A DNA stretch of 64,000 nt from Batkoa obscura (GCA_030770535.1 JASVEC010000003.1:186001-250000), one strand, 5' to 3'. Positions 33,795 to 46,418 are shown, counted from the first letter of the stretch. Notes: a model not told the origin generated them from the letters alone. Program-made: numbers and translations.

Positions 33795-34544
33795 TTTTTT
33801 AGAATTGAATTCAATTTATTAAAATTTGAAAACATTGATATCTTACTCATTTATTGAGTTTTTATTAAATTTCTATATTTTTGTTACGCAGTATAGAATC
33901 TAATTCTTTAATAAATTATCCTTAGATTATTGGTCTATTGTGGATTTACTCAAAATTAATTGGTAGATTTAAAAAATATGATTTCATTCTTTTTTTAAAG
34001 TGCAAAGTTAATTCTTAGATATTTTTGGATTTTATCCATGTAAGCGATAACCTTTAGCCGATATTTCAGTGTAAATGCTATAATATTATCTGAACTCTTT
34101 TAGTATTTTAATTCAATTTTTATATAAAATTATTTAAAAGATTAGAATTTTAATACTTAACAGCTTTTATATTTAATTAAATTTATATTATATTTTCAAG
34201 CTTTTAAAATTATAATAGCTTGTTTTATAAGAATAGCAAGATTTGATAAAATTTTTAAGTTCAATAAACTTTTTATAAATCTTCAATTAAATAATTACTT
34301 TTTAAAAAATTTAGTAAAGTAGTTTATATTTAACAGCTATAGTATTTAGAAGTAATGATAAAAACTTAAATAATATGATATATAATTTTAATCAAAGCTA
34401 CAGGGTTAAAGTAACACGTGATCCAAAAAATTAAAGAAAAGTATATATTAAATTTATAGGTTATTAGTGAGCTGATCTAATTTTTATATTACTATAAATA
34501 GGCATCCTACGCCTAAAATCCTATAAGTTTAAACAGTTTTCTTT
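33795..34544. other. AT-rich spacer, nothing recognised
   Basis: About 750 bases upstream of LTN1. The part near 34445-34500 resembles the 3' flank of acetylhydrolase copy B (near 36340-36400), so the duplication included some flanking DNA. Confidence 0.4.
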
Positions 34545-35810
34545 CTTGTTCATTCATTCTAGTAAATTTATCTTTATCACATAACTTATCCATAATACTC
34601 AAATTCAATTTTTGTTTTAGATTGGTATATATATATAACTCAATAAACTTAAGAACTGCATTAACATCATCCCTAAACGCTTGCTTTGGAGGGTATTAGC
34701 AAAGTTATAACAGAAGAGGCTACATTCTCTATTAAAGAAGGTACATTGGATTGATGGAAATGATAAGTATTCAATTGAATAAATGATTGGCTTTCATTAT
34801 TTGTTTTAAATAATTTTAATGTTTTATCATAATTTAATTGTCATTTATAAAAGTATTCGCTAATAATACCTAAAGTAGGTTTAGTAGTAGTATCATTTGT
34901 AATTGCATACATCCAGGGATCAAACGTAATTCCTACTTTATATGAATTTTCTTCATTCAATAATTCTAAGAGAGTAGCATCGCCAAATGAATGGCCTAAT
35001 AGATAAGTTTCTTCCATCTCTGATCTACTTTTGAACTAACCAAACAATCAAACCAAAACTTGTTTTCCTTTTTGCCTTTATTTAAATCTTTTGAAAATAG
35101 AAACTCTTTATCCTTTCCATCTGTTAAATATAACCCTTATTTTATTAGCTCACTTTGTTCTAGTAACTTAAATATCTTAAATGCATCTTTAACCTCTTTC
35201 TTTCTCATCAATATTTGATTCTGATGAAGCGGTAAGTTTTCTGGACTATTTTTATCCCAGTGGGAAAACTTATGCTCTACTCCTTTAGGTTCACCACTTT
35301 TATAAGAGAAAGCTGCTGATCCATCCCGATGTTCAATAGCAACAACAATACCATGACTTGCAATCTCCTCACAGTTTCCAAATAAAGGGTGACCATGTCT
35401 ACTAAACCATGGCTAAATAAATCGGTTAGAAACTCATCAATATCTTTTAATAAATCACTGCCATCTGATATATAACTATTAGTTTTTGGTTGACCAACTA
35501 AAAAACAAATCAATGCATTACTGATCATAGTAAGTAATTTGACGTAGTTTGATAAGTCTATTAAGATGAATTAGTACATAAAAAGCAATATCTATAGCAT
35601 AATATTACCTCTCATATATCAATCATCGAAGTAGGGCGCCCAGTTAGCTAATCGACTATATGTAGCTTGGTAGATTATGAAGGATATTAAAGCCTTAGTG
35701 ATACATCATCATCTTTTTGTGGGGCTTATATAATGTTTAAGTTGTATTCTATATCTCTATAGCTTACCTTATAAGGACATATATAGGTGGATAATTTATT
35801 TAACAACATA
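34545..35810 (-). pseudogene. Decayed PAF acetylhydrolase copy
   Basis: Similarity to the neighbouring acetylhydrolases runs over both exons. The first exon lies at about 35600-35810 and begins MLLNKLST..PYKVSYRDIEYN. The second lies at about 34560-35540 and includes FLVGQPKTNSYISDGSDLLK and a recognisable nucleophile-elbow region. The reading frame is interrupted several times by stops and frame changes, so no full-length product is possible. The MITE copy 5 boundary falls exactly at the start codon, removing the native promoter context. The gene lies in the same orientation and cluster as the three intact copies downstream. Confidence 0.82.
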
Positions 35811-35912
35811 TGGGGATGTTTTTTTAGTTTCATTGCTTTTTCCATTTTTTAAGCGTTATTTAAGTGAAAAGACTGTTAGTAAAATTCTTAAATAAAAAAA
35901 TACATCTCCATA
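35809..35912 (+). mobile_element. MITE copy 5, at the start codon of the decayed acetylhydrolase
   Basis: Runs TATGGGGATGTTTTTTTAG to ACATCTCCATA, plus orientation. The CAT of its left end overlaps the minus-strand ATG of the acetylhydrolase relic. Confidence 0.85.
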
Positions 35913-36492
35913 TCAAAAACTACTTTTTATTTTTTCTAGTTTCTTTCTTTAATTGATTTTCATTATTTAATAATAATAACTATACAACTACTACTTCATC
36001 CAACCCTTCTTAGTGATCTTCACACTGATAGTTTTGATTTTGATAAAAACATAATTTGTCTTATTTATTTGCTATTACATCATTTTCAAAAAGTAATTAC
36101 TTCCAAAGCATTAAGAAATAATAGATTAATAATGAAAAGGGTAGGAGAATTCATTAGCACCTTAGACCAACCACTTTATCAGGGTACTTTTTTTGAGAAG
36201 AAAAATGATGTCTTCTAAAAAATTTAGTCACAAAGCAGTTTATTTAGTGGCTATAATATTTATAAATAGTAGTAAATACTTTACTAGTGTTGAAGGTTAT
36301 CATTAATCAAGACTATATCTTAAAAGAGATCTACTTATTAAACCTATGGGTTATTAGTGGATCAAATTGAATCTTTATAGGACACTTTATAAACCTTTCT
36401 GAGATAAAAAAAGCAGATAGCTTTGTAGTACTAACTACTCGGTCACCCTACACCCAAAGTTTTAAAATTCTAAATCGACTCTCTCATCTTAC
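35913..36492. other. AT-rich spacer
   Basis: About 580 bases, the 3' flank of acetylhydrolase copy B. No gene recognised. Confidence 0.45.
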
Positions 36493-37783
36493 TTATTTTA
36501 TATATATTGGAGTAAACTTAGTAGAATCTTTTAAATTATCGTTTATATTATATTTCAACTTTCTTTTCAAGCCAGTATCCATATATAGATTAATAAAATT
36601 AAGAGCCGCATTAGCATCATCTCTTAAAGCTTGTTTTGGTGATATTTCTAATTTTTTAAATTTTGATACAAAATTTTCTAACAAAGAAGGAGCATCAGAT
36701 TGATGAACATGTTTAGTATTTAATTGAATATACATTTGATTATTGTTATTTGTTCTAAATAATTTAAAAGTTGAATCAAAATTAATTTTCCACATATAAA
36801 AAGCATTTGTTATGATTCCTAAAGTAGGTTTTGTTATAGTATCACTAGTGACTGGATACATCCAAGGATCAAATGTAATTCCAATTTTATAAGGGTTGTC
36901 TTTTTCACTCAATAATTCTAATACAGTTGCACCGCCAAAAGAATGTCCTAAAAGATAGTTTTCTTTCAAATTTAATCTATTTTTGAATCCAGATAACCCA
37001 TCAAACCAAAACTCTTTCTCCTTTTCTTTCCCTACTTTATTTTTATTCAATTTCTTTAAATATTGAAATTCTTTATCCTTTTTGTCTGGTAAATATAATG
37101 CTTCTCTTTCTAACTCTCCTCGGTTTAACATTTCCAACACTTTTAATCCATTTTTAGTCTCCTGCTTTCTTATCAATAATTGGTTTTGACGAAACACTAA
37201 ATCCTCTTTACTTTTTTCTTCCCATTCTGGAAACTTATATTTCAATCCTTTTGAGTTCTCACCCTTATAGGAATAAGCAGCAGAACCATCTCGATGTTCA
37301 ATAGCTGCTACTATAATCCCATGACTTGCTAATTCTCCACAGATCCCTGAATAAAAGGTACGTGTACCTGCTAATCCATGACTAAATAAAGCAATTGGAA
37401 ATTCATCGATATCTTTTAATAAATCACTACCATCCGATATATAACTCCCTGTTTTTGGTTGACCAACTAAGAAATAAATCAATGGCTTACTAATTATACT
37501 CGGTACTTTGATATAGTCCAATACGCCTATTTAATTGAGGTTACTATGTTAGTTAGGATAATTAAGTTTTAATAATACTACCTTTCAAATATCGATTTTC
37601 AGGATAAGGAGCCCATTTAGTTAATTGATTGTATAACTTATTTGATTCTGAAGGGTAATAAATTTTTAATAATACACTGTCTTCTTGTTGATTTATGTTT
37701 TGAGTTAGGTTTAAATTATATTCAATGTCCCTACAACTTACTTTGTATGGGCCTGAATAAGCGGGTAGGTTATTAACTAACAT
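36493..37783 (-). CDS. PAF acetylhydrolase-like serine esterase, copy B
   Basis: Two exons, 37582-37783 and 36493-37526, give 411 residues with phase kept. The lead-in is GPYKVSCRDIEYNLN and IYYPSES. The core is IALFSHGLAGTRTFYSGICG, then GHSFGGATVLELL with the nucleophile Ser, FDPWMYPVTSDTITK with the Asp, and KHVHQSDAPSL with the catalytic His. It ends TKFTPIYIK. This copy is the closest match to copy A on the plus strand, judging by the shared AGTRTFYSGICGE block. There is no signal peptide. A cytosolic phospholipid or oxidised-lipid deacylase is expected from the family; the natural substrate is unknown. The intron sits at the same place, after RYLK/RYLR, in all copies, so they descend from one intron-bearing ancestor. 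Confidence 0.88.
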
Positions 37784-38528
37784 TTTTCTAATGACTTTTT
37801 TTAAGATATTTTTGATATTTTTTGAATATTGGTTAATTATTTTATATACTTTTAAATATTTTGAAAGTCTTTTTATATCTATTTATTAGTAATTATACAC
37901 TTACTGCCTTTCTCTTATCGATCTTCATAAAATAAAACTTTGATCTCGATAAAAACACAATCTACCTTTATTATTATTATTATGATTATTATTAGTGTTT
38001 TAAGTTGAAAAGTTAAATTAAAATTTTGTTGTTTCATCTTAATAAAAATAAAAAAATTAATTTCTAATTTGGAGAATTAATCTAAAAAGTTCAAAAATTA
38101 ATTATTTGAGTCTAAGAAAAGATTATTGTCGATGTGATATCTGGTAGCTTTAAAAGTAATGATGGAGTTATATATAATAAAAAATGACCTTGGAAATAGT
38201 ATGATTTGACTTTGGAATTATTTTGTTTCTATGATTTTAAACTTAAAGCTATAATCGAAATATAAAATTCACTATAATTTTAAAAACAAAATTATCATTA
38301 ATTTATCTGATTAAATTCAATAAAATAATACGATTCGATCTAAAGTAATGATGACTATTACGATCAAACATAATAAAGTAAATTAAAATAAAATGAATTT
38401 GTTTATATTGATATTATTTTTACAATATCTGTTAAGATTATATGAATATAAAGTTGCTTTATCAAATAATTTATTAAATCAAGAAATCATTTTATTTTTC
38501 TAAGTGTATCAATTCAACTGAATAACTA
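37784..38528. other. AT-rich spacer
   Basis: About 745 bases upstream of acetylhydrolase copy B, with no recognised feature. Similar AT-rich text (cttgatct..aaaacac-like) recurs upstream of the other copies, probably duplicated promoter DNA. Confidence 0.4.
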
Positions 38529-38789
38529 GTGGATTTATTTTGGAGTGTAAAAAATATCAGAGAATTAACAGAAAAGGGGCGAGGGATTCAATCTAGCATT
38601 ACCAAACTGAAAAATAAGACTGTGCATCCAGTCAGTACCAGAGGATTTCAGTGCAATAGCGAAGGCATGAGAGGCTTCTTTTATCACGAAGGATTTCCAT
38701 TCAAGGAAAAGGACATCAAGAGGTAGTGGAGCAGGAATAGATTTGAAGATGATACTGTAAAAAGTTCTGTGAAAAATTAGATCAATCAT
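38529..38789. other. Patch of atypical base composition with open frames on both strands
   Basis: About 260 bases that look distinctly less AT-rich than their surroundings, with unbroken frames on both strands (65 codons plus, 74 codons minus). The minus frame reads PAPLPLDVLFLEWKSF and on to SSGTDWMHSLIFQFGNAR. I do not recognise either. It may be a fragment of a foreign or mobile sequence or an old exon. Confidence 0.35.
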
Positions 38790-39076
38790 TCTAATTTTTA
38801 TTTAAAAAAATTAATATACTATTAAATAAATTATAGATAAATTTATTGAATGAATAATAGACTTTAAAGACTTTTAAAAATAATTTAAAAATATAAGAGA
38901 AGTTTAATGATGATAATTTTAATTATTATGATTTACTGGATATTTTATACTGAACATAGACAAGTGTATAAATTATGCCTCTATAGCTTTGAATTGAGGT
39001 AGTAAGTATGTAAATATTTGAAGTAACCGAGTGGAGTTGGAAATCGTATATATCTCCATTAAGTCTCTTAATCGTT
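38790..39076. other. AT-rich spacer
   Basis: Short AT-rich 3' flank of acetylhydrolase copy C. Nothing recognised. Confidence 0.4.
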
Positions 39077-40444
39077 TTATTGCTTTATTAGACATACAAT
39101 CGAAAATACTGTTTCAAGTTTACAAAATCTCGGAAGAGTGTTTTCTACTATTGTAAATTTGATATTGTCGTTTAAAATATCTATTATATCTAATTTTAAG
39201 CTTCGCTTTAAGTCGGGGTTCATGTGCAATTCAATAAATTTAAGAGCTGCATTAGCATTATCCTTTAATGCTTGTTTCGCCGATATAGGTGAAGGTCTAT
39301 TTAATGAGGCCCCCTGTCCCATTAAAGGGAGTGCATTTTCCAATAAAGGAAGTACATTTTCCACTAAAGCAAGTACATCGGTCTGATGATAATGTGTAGC
39401 ATTGGATAGAATTAGCATCTGGTTATCTTCATTGGTTTGAAGTAAATTTAATGCTTTATCGTAATTCAGCTTCCATTTAAAAAAAGCGTCTGTAAGGATC
39501 CCTAAAGTAGGCTTGGTTATAACTTCACTAGTGACCGGATACATCCAAGGATCAAATATAATTCCTAATTTGTAGGGATTATCTTTTTCTTTCAATATTT
39601 CTAATACAGTACTACCACCAAAAGAATGTCCTAAAAGGTAAGTTTCTTTGAAATTTAATCTATTTTTAAACCTAGATAATCCATCAAACCAAAACTCTCC
39701 TTCCTTGTCTTTATTTAAATCTTTCAAAAACACAAATTCTTTATCCTTATTATCTGGTAAATATAATGCTTCCCTTTTTAACTCTCCTCGGTTTAACATT
39801 TCCAACACTTTTAACCCGTCTTTAATTTCCTTCCTCCTCAAAATCATCTGTTTTTGCCGAAATAGTAAGTTTTCTGGACTACCATACCTCCCCTCGGAAT
39901 GCTTATATATCACTTCCTTAGGGTTACTTGACCTATATGAATAAGCTGCTGATCCATCTTGATGTTCGATAGCTGCTACAACAATACCGTGGCTTGCTAA
40001 TTCTCCACAGGTCCCTGAATATAAAGTACGTGAGCCTAATTTTCCATGACTGAACAAGGCAACTGGAAATTCATCGATATCTTTTAATAAATCACTACCA
40101 TCTGATATATAACTTCCCTGCTTAGGTTGTTCATTTAAAAAATAAAGCAGCGATTTACTGATCATATTTGGCATTTTGGTCTGATCCAAATAGCCTATTA
40201 AATAGGATTGTTATATAAAGGACATTATATGTGATAGGATGTTACCTCTCATATATCGGTTATTAGGGTAGGGAGCCCATTTAGCCAATTGATTGTATAG
40301 TTTGTTGGATTCCGAAGGGTAATAAATTTTTAACAATACGCTATTTTCTTGTTCTGAGCTTCGAGTTATATTCAGATTGTACTCAATGTCTCTACAGCTT
40401 ACCTTATAAGGACCTGTATAGGCTGGTAGGTTGTTTAATAGCAT
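39077..40444 (-). CDS. PAF acetylhydrolase-like serine esterase, copy C
   Basis: Two exons, 40246-40444 and 39077-40194, give 438 residues. The triad is complete: GHSFGGSTVLEIL, FDPWMYPVTSEVITK and THYHQTDVLAL. The oxyanion-region sequence is SHGKLGSRTLYSG rather than SHGLAGTRT. Just after the catalytic His a short internal repeat (VENVLPLLENALPLMGQG) adds about 20 residues compared with copies A and B. The C-terminus runs past the usual TKFTP end into a 20-residue novel tail (ENTLPRFCKLETVFS..). It shares a stretch of about 97 identical bases with copy D around the nucleophile, a sign of recent duplication or gene conversion. The function is as for the family; it may differ in substrate. Confidence 0.85.
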
Positions 40445-41181
40445 TTTTATGACTAAAATTTTATTTTCAATTTTATTTTGTTTTTTTAAGGAGCTTTTAT
40501 ATCTTTTCTAAAATTATTTCCAATCATTCAATGCCAATTACATGATTACCCCTTTATCTCTTTTATCGATCTTTATAAAAGTAAAGTTAATTTTGATAAG
40601 AACATAAGTTGTTTTTCTATCAATTTGCTTTTATTATTACTAACGTTATAAATTGAAAAGTTAAATTAAAATTTTATTGTTTCATTTTGATAAAAATATA
40701 GAAAAACCAATTTTCTAAATTTAGGAAATTGTTTTGAAAGATCCTTTAAAGGTGATGATTGTGTTAGAAAAAATTGGCGGATGCAAGAGTGCACAATTGC
40801 TATGCATCTTTATTAGAATTCTATGGAATACCAACTCAACTAAAGAGTATAGCTGGAAGGCTCTCTTATAGCTTATCTATATGATACAAACCTGGATTCT
40901 TTTAATCCAAAATAAAAGAGCTTTGATTTAGAAATATGACTGTTATTACAATTTCTTTAGTAAATTGCTATTGTTTTTGAAACATGTTTTAATATTATAT
41001 GAATTTAAAATTTCTATAATAAATTGTCAAATAGTTTATAAGTTAAAAATTGTATTATGTTTTTATGTTTGTGGATCTGACTGATTTTTTTAAATTCCGT
41101 GTTATATAGAAATGGACAAATCGATAAAAAAAGGTATTCGTATATATTTATTATATTTTTAGCAGTAAGTTAAATCATGAA
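40445..41181. other. AT-rich spacer
   Basis: About 740 bases upstream of acetylhydrolase copy C. No gene or repeat recognised. Confidence 0.45.
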
Positions 41182-41286
41182 TATGAAGGTGTTTTTTTTG
41201 GCTTCATTACTTTTTCCATTTTTTAAGTGCTATCCGAGTGGAAAAATTATTAGTAAAATTGTTAAGCAAAAAACTACATCCCCATA
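41182..41286 (+). mobile_element. MITE copy 6
   Basis: Runs TATGAAGGTGTTTTTTTTGG to ACATCCCCATA, plus orientation, between two acetylhydrolase genes. The core has drifted slightly to AAGTGCTATCCGAGTGG. Confidence 0.86.
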
Positions 41287-41594
41287 TATAATATTATAGT
41301 TCTTTCTTCCTCTTTACGCATTTTCAAATATTTTCTTTAGCTACAAAAATTAAAATCAAAATAGTGTTTAATATTTTTTCATAACAGTTTTAAATTATGA
41401 ATTTTTAGATACCAAAATAAGTTATAACTAGCTTGTGTTATAAGCGCTATGTAAAAAAGCTGTAAAAGATATAGACAATCTTGTAACTATGCTTCATTAG
41501 CTCTAAATTAAGATGGCGAATCCTGTAAATGTTTGAAAGTGATTGAATGGGTTCAAAACTCTTGTGAATTCGAAATCAAGTTTTTATTAATAAT

Positions 41595-42953
41595 CTATAT
41601 TTTTTTGTTGATTGAAATAAATCTGGTGTTATCATTTAAGTTGTCTACTATATCTAATTTCAAGTTTTGCTTTAAGTCGGGATCCATGTGTGACTCAATA
41701 AATTTAAGAGCTGCATTAACATTATCCTTTAAAGCTTGTTTTGCCGATATAGACAAAAGTTTAGAAAAAGGAAACAAATTTTGAACTAAACGGAGCTCAT
41801 TTTGCAACAATGGGAGCACATATTCCATCAAAGGGAGCGCATTTCCCAAAAAAGGGAGCGCATTTTCTATTAAAGCAGGTACATCGGACTGATGGTAATG
41901 TATAGAATTTAGTAGAACAAACACCTGATTGTCATCATTGGCTTGTAGTAACTTTAAAGTTTTATTATAATTCGGCTGCCATTTAGAGAATGCATCCGTA
42001 AGGACCCCTAAACTAGGCTTAGTAATGATATCACTGGTTACTGGATACATCCAAGGATCAAATGTAATTCCTAATTTGTAGGGATTATCTTTTTCTTTCA
42101 ATATTTCTAATACAGTACTACCACCAAAAGAATGTCCTAAAAGGTAAGTTTCTTTGAAATTTAGTCGATTTTTAAACCCAGCTAACCCATCAAACCAAAA
42201 TTCTCTTTCGTCTTTATCCTTATTCAACTCTTTTAAATATTGCCACTCATTATCTTTTTCATCTGGTAGATATAATCCTTCCTTTTGCAATTGTCCTTGA
42301 TTTAACAATTCCAATACTTTCAACCCTTCTTTAAGCTCCTTCTTTCTCAATATTATCTGTTTTTGACGAAACAGTAAATTTTCCGGACTACCTTCCTTCC
42401 CATCTGGAGTCTCATATTTCAACTCCTGAGGCTTACTAGGCCTATATGAATAAGCTGCTGATCCATCTTGATGTTCGATAGCTGCTACAACAATACCGTG
42501 GCTTGCTAACTCTCCGCAGGTTCCTGAATAAAGTGTACGTGTACCTGCCAATCCGTGACTGAAAAAAGCAACTGGGAACTGATCGATGCTTTTTAACAAA
42601 TCACTGCCATCTGATATATAACTTCCCTGCTTAGGGTGACCATAAAAGTAATTAATTAATGGATTACTAATTGTAGTTGGTATTTTGAGATAATCTAAAA
42701 AGCCTATTAAGTAGGATTAGTATAGAGCGGCAAACAGTTATTTTAAAACATTACTTCTCATGTATACATTACTAGGGTAAGGAGCCCAATTCATTAATTG
42801 ATTGTATAGTTTGTTGGATTCAGAAGGATAACAAACTCTCAATAACACACTGTCATCTTGGTCAATATTTCGTGCTATGTTTAAGTTGTATTCAATATCC
42901 CTACAGCTTACTTTATATGGGCCTGAATAGGCGGGTAGATTGTTTAATAGCAT
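41595..42953 (-). CDS. PAF acetylhydrolase-like serine esterase, copy D
   Basis: Two exons, 42755-42953 and 41595-42703, give 435 residues. It has GPYKVSCRDIEYNLN, FSHGLAGTRTLYSGTCGE, the nucleophile GHSFGGSTVLEIL, FDPWMYPVTSDIITK and HYHQSDVPAL. The insert after the catalytic His is longest here (ENALPFLGNALPLMEYVLP, then LLQNELRLVQ), an amphipathic repeat that is shorter in copy C and absent in A and B. The exon 2 start adds KHPKQG-type sequence at the site read GQPKTG in the others. It is the last member of the cluster. Copies C and D look like the youngest pair. Confidence 0.87.
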
Positions 42954-45036
42954 TTTTGAGGTTAGATTTCAATATCAATAATCTTTAGTGCTCTCCTACT
43001 TTTGTTATTTCTTTTATCTTTTATCTTTTTTTACAGCTCACTCTTTAACTTCTAAATTTTTTTGTATACAAATGCCTTTTTTTCATTTTGTTTTTATGGT
43101 TTATCTCAACTACCTTGACCAAGATTAAGTTTGTTTTAGGATAGATGTTAATAAATCTTTGCTGAGCTTAATGTTATTTGCAGTAAATCCTTCACATCAT
43201 CTTTAAATCTTTCTTGTTATCTTCAAAGGATCAAATGATAACCCGTTTACTCTTTAGAGATCTTCATAAAATAATTTTGATCTCTACACAAAAACAAGTT
43301 ATTTATTATTGCAAATACTATTAATTGAAAGTGCAAATTAAACCACATCGGTTTCATTTCGATAAAAAAAATAAAAATTATTTATGCAAATTTGGAAATT
43401 ACTATAAAAAATTCTAAAGTTAATGATTTGAGTTTGCAAAAAGCTTAAATGCTATGACTGTGTCCAGTTGTTACGGAATTGCCAATAGGGGAATGCATTT
43501 GATGCTTAATGTTGAAATCAAAAGGATTTTACTTTAATGGCTAATATAAAAGATTTCAAAGGCGGATTTGTTTAAGCCGAAGTATAAAACCAACTTTGAT
43601 TTTAATAAAAAGTGTTATCATTATTTAATTAAACTTGACAGTTATTAGGATACAACTTGTTAAATTAAAAGGTATTATTGATTTAAATATATGAAAGTAC
43701 TTGAAGTTAATAATTTTAAATTAGATGTCTTTCTTAGAATATATTTAAATTGTTTAATTCTTTGATTTTTCAATAAGATATCAAATAACATATTGCCAAA
43801 AAATAATGATATATATCATTTCTTAACAATGAAATATGAAAATGTTCTTTGAATTCTAATAAAAATAATCCTAAGCTTAAAAACCTGGCGATGCTTTGAT
43901 ACAAACCGAAGATATAGCTTAATATCTGAAAATGTTCCACAGGCTTCCTTAAGATCACAGATAGCTTTAGAGAATTTTTCATCAGAAAATAAATACAAGT
44001 TATACAATATTATTTGTTTTAGACATAGCGTTTTGAGGTTTAGTATTTAAATTGCTACTATTTAAAAAATAATAGAGTGATATTTTTAATTTAAAATAAG
44101 CTTTAGATTACTTATATTAAACAAAAATTAAAACTTGGGTATAAAGCCTATTGACAGTAAATATAATACTATTAAACAGCTTCTATTTTGTTCTTTAAAG
44201 GTAGGGTAAAAAGCTTTGCCCTCTAACCTTAAATGTAAATCTACTTTATTGAACAGATTTCTTCCATTTAATTGATTATAATCGATCTTTCTATAATCAA
44301 GATAATATTTATTATAAGAATATTCAAAAGCAAACAGTCGACTGTGTAATTATCACAACGTTTTATTAGGCGTTGTAGGTTTATTCTTTTATAATTTAAT
44401 GAAGTTTAAAATACTTTACACTTAATTTAGCATTATACTGGAAATTTATAATAGCTAGTCTAAATTAATCTAATTTCAAAATAATGAAATGCTGAGTGTC
44501 TGAGCACTTTATACAAGCTATTGAACACTATATTATAACAAATAATTATCAAAGCTAGCTTTGAAAGTTTATTCTTTTTTTCTTATTAGTATATAGCATA
44601 GTAAATTCTAAATTGTAAATAATTTAATTACTTATATTATAAGGTTATTGTATTTACTTTGCTTTAAAATAAATAAAACTTACTCACCTCATTTTCTGAT
44701 ATATGTCTCGTATTTTAAATATTTATTCTATATGATTTAGATACAATCAATATAAAAGCAATGGACTTTCATATAGGGTTATTTTTCAAATAACCAATTT
44801 TAGGATCTTGTCAAAATGAAGATAATCAAAAAAATTGCAATTTTTAAGCAAATATACTAAATAAGGTAAACTTAAATCTCGGAGTAAGCAGGTTTTGAAT
44901 TTTAAAACATAGCAAATATCATTCAATAAGCTATATTTTTTAAAGAATACGTCAAATTTTTCAATTTATTTTTTTAAATAAAATTTCTATAAATCTTTCT
45001 TTCCTTTTCATTTCAATTTCAATTTCAATTACAATC
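42954..45036. other. 2.1-kb AT-rich spacer, nothing firm
   Basis: Spacer between acetylhydrolase copy D and the oxygenase gene, head to head. An open stretch at 43770-44007 on the minus strand (KFSKAICDLKEACGTFSDIK) is faintly gene-like but short, and overlaps another frame. No repeat or RNA gene was recognised. Confidence 0.4.
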
Positions 45037-46270
45037 ATGTCGCCAGCGAATAGTATGTTATCAACACTGCCTATCATTAACTTGGACGCATTTTTAAATG
45101 ATCCAAATAGTCCAGATAGTATTCAAGAGGCTAAAAAAGTAATTTAAATATAATTAAAATTTAAAACATTCCAACTTACGTTTCTAGGTTAAAGAAGCCC
45201 TTATAAACTATGGTTGTTTGGTAGTGAAAGACCCTCGTGTTAGCGAGTCTAAAAACCAGGAGTTCTTAAACTTAGTGGAAAGCTACTATGATCAAGGTAC
45301 TGAAAAAGTGATGGAAGACGCAAGGCCAGAGGTAGGATATCAGGTTGGCGTTACCCCACCATCTACTGAAGACCCAAGATGCAAAACGGATACAGCTTGT
45401 CAAGAAATCATTGAGAAAGTAAATAAAATTTGTTTTTAGAGATAAGAAATAAGAAAACTAATCTTGACTGTTAGTTGCCTATAGAGAGTCGACCATTAAC
45501 AAGCAGTGGACCAGACCCAAAATGGCGTTATGCTTGGAGAATCGGCAACTCAAACAAGAATGAAGAGCTTAAGTTGTTGAAGTCGGAGCAAGTGGTGCCA
45601 AAAGGTAAGATAAATAAAGTGAAGATTAACAAACAATATTTTTAAAAAATTATTAGGCTTTCCAACCTGGGAAAAGATAATGGATGAATGGGGTAATTTG
45701 ATGCATCAAGCCGTAGCTAGTATCTCACAGTTAGCTGCACTTGGCTTTGAGTTACCTATGAACACTTTTTATGACCTTATTAGGGACGGTGCTCATCTTC
45801 TCTCACCAACTGGCTCAAACCTTAATGAATATAATAAAAAAGACACTATTTTAGCTGGATTTCATTACGACCTTTGCTTTTTAACGATCCATGGAAAATC
45901 ACGCTTCCCAGGCTTAAATATTTGGGCTAGAAATAACTTTGAAAAAGTACCGGTTAAGGTACCAGATGGTTATTTGTTGGTACAAGCTGGTAAACAATTT
46001 GAATGGGTCACTGGGGGTGTCATTAAGGCAGGTTATCATGAGGTGATTATCAATGATGGAACTATTCAAGCGATTCAGAAAGCTAAAAACGAAAAGAGAT
46101 CTTTATGGAGAGTCTCTTCTACTTTATTTAATCATATTCAATCGGATAAATTTATAGAGCCTATTCCTCAGCTTAAAGAGTATGATTCGTTTAATTCAGA
46201 GAAATATCCTAAGATGTTGGCCCATGATTATGTAGTTAAAGAGTTAGCAGGGATCAATCTTTTTTCTTAA
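45037..46270 (+). CDS. 2-oxoglutarate/Fe(II)-dependent oxygenase, isopenicillin-N-synthase-like
   Basis: Four exons, 45037-45138, 45188-45418, 45475-45604 and 45657-46270, give 358 residues. The first exon has the usual start PIINLDAFL, followed by YGCLVVKDPRV. The catalytic core has HYDLCFLTIHGKSRFPGLNI, with the H-x-D iron ligands, then VPDGYLLVQAGKQFEWVTGG. The distal His is in AGYHEV, and the 2-oxoglutarate-binding Arg is in WRVSSTLF. This pattern belongs to the fungal non-haem dioxygenase family that includes flavone-synthase-like and secondary-metabolite oxidases. A soluble enzyme of unknown substrate is expected. It runs tail to tail with the P5 ATPase, 148 bp apart. All metal ligands are present, so it should be active. 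Confidence 0.87.
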
Positions 46271-46418
46271 TAATTTAAATAATACTATTTTTTATCTTTT
46301 TATTTTATTTTCCATTTTTCGTTTCGTTCTTAATTTAAAAGTTTAATTATGAGATTATAGGCTAAATGCTTTGTAAAAATTGTAGTTTTATTGTTATTAT
46401 TATTGAAAAGTAAAAAAA

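Noticed and set aside
43770-44007. Two overlapping minus-strand open stretches (KFSKAICDLKEACGTFSDIK..)
   Set aside because: Short, overlapping in different frames, no motif and no clear splice partner; insufficient to call a gene.
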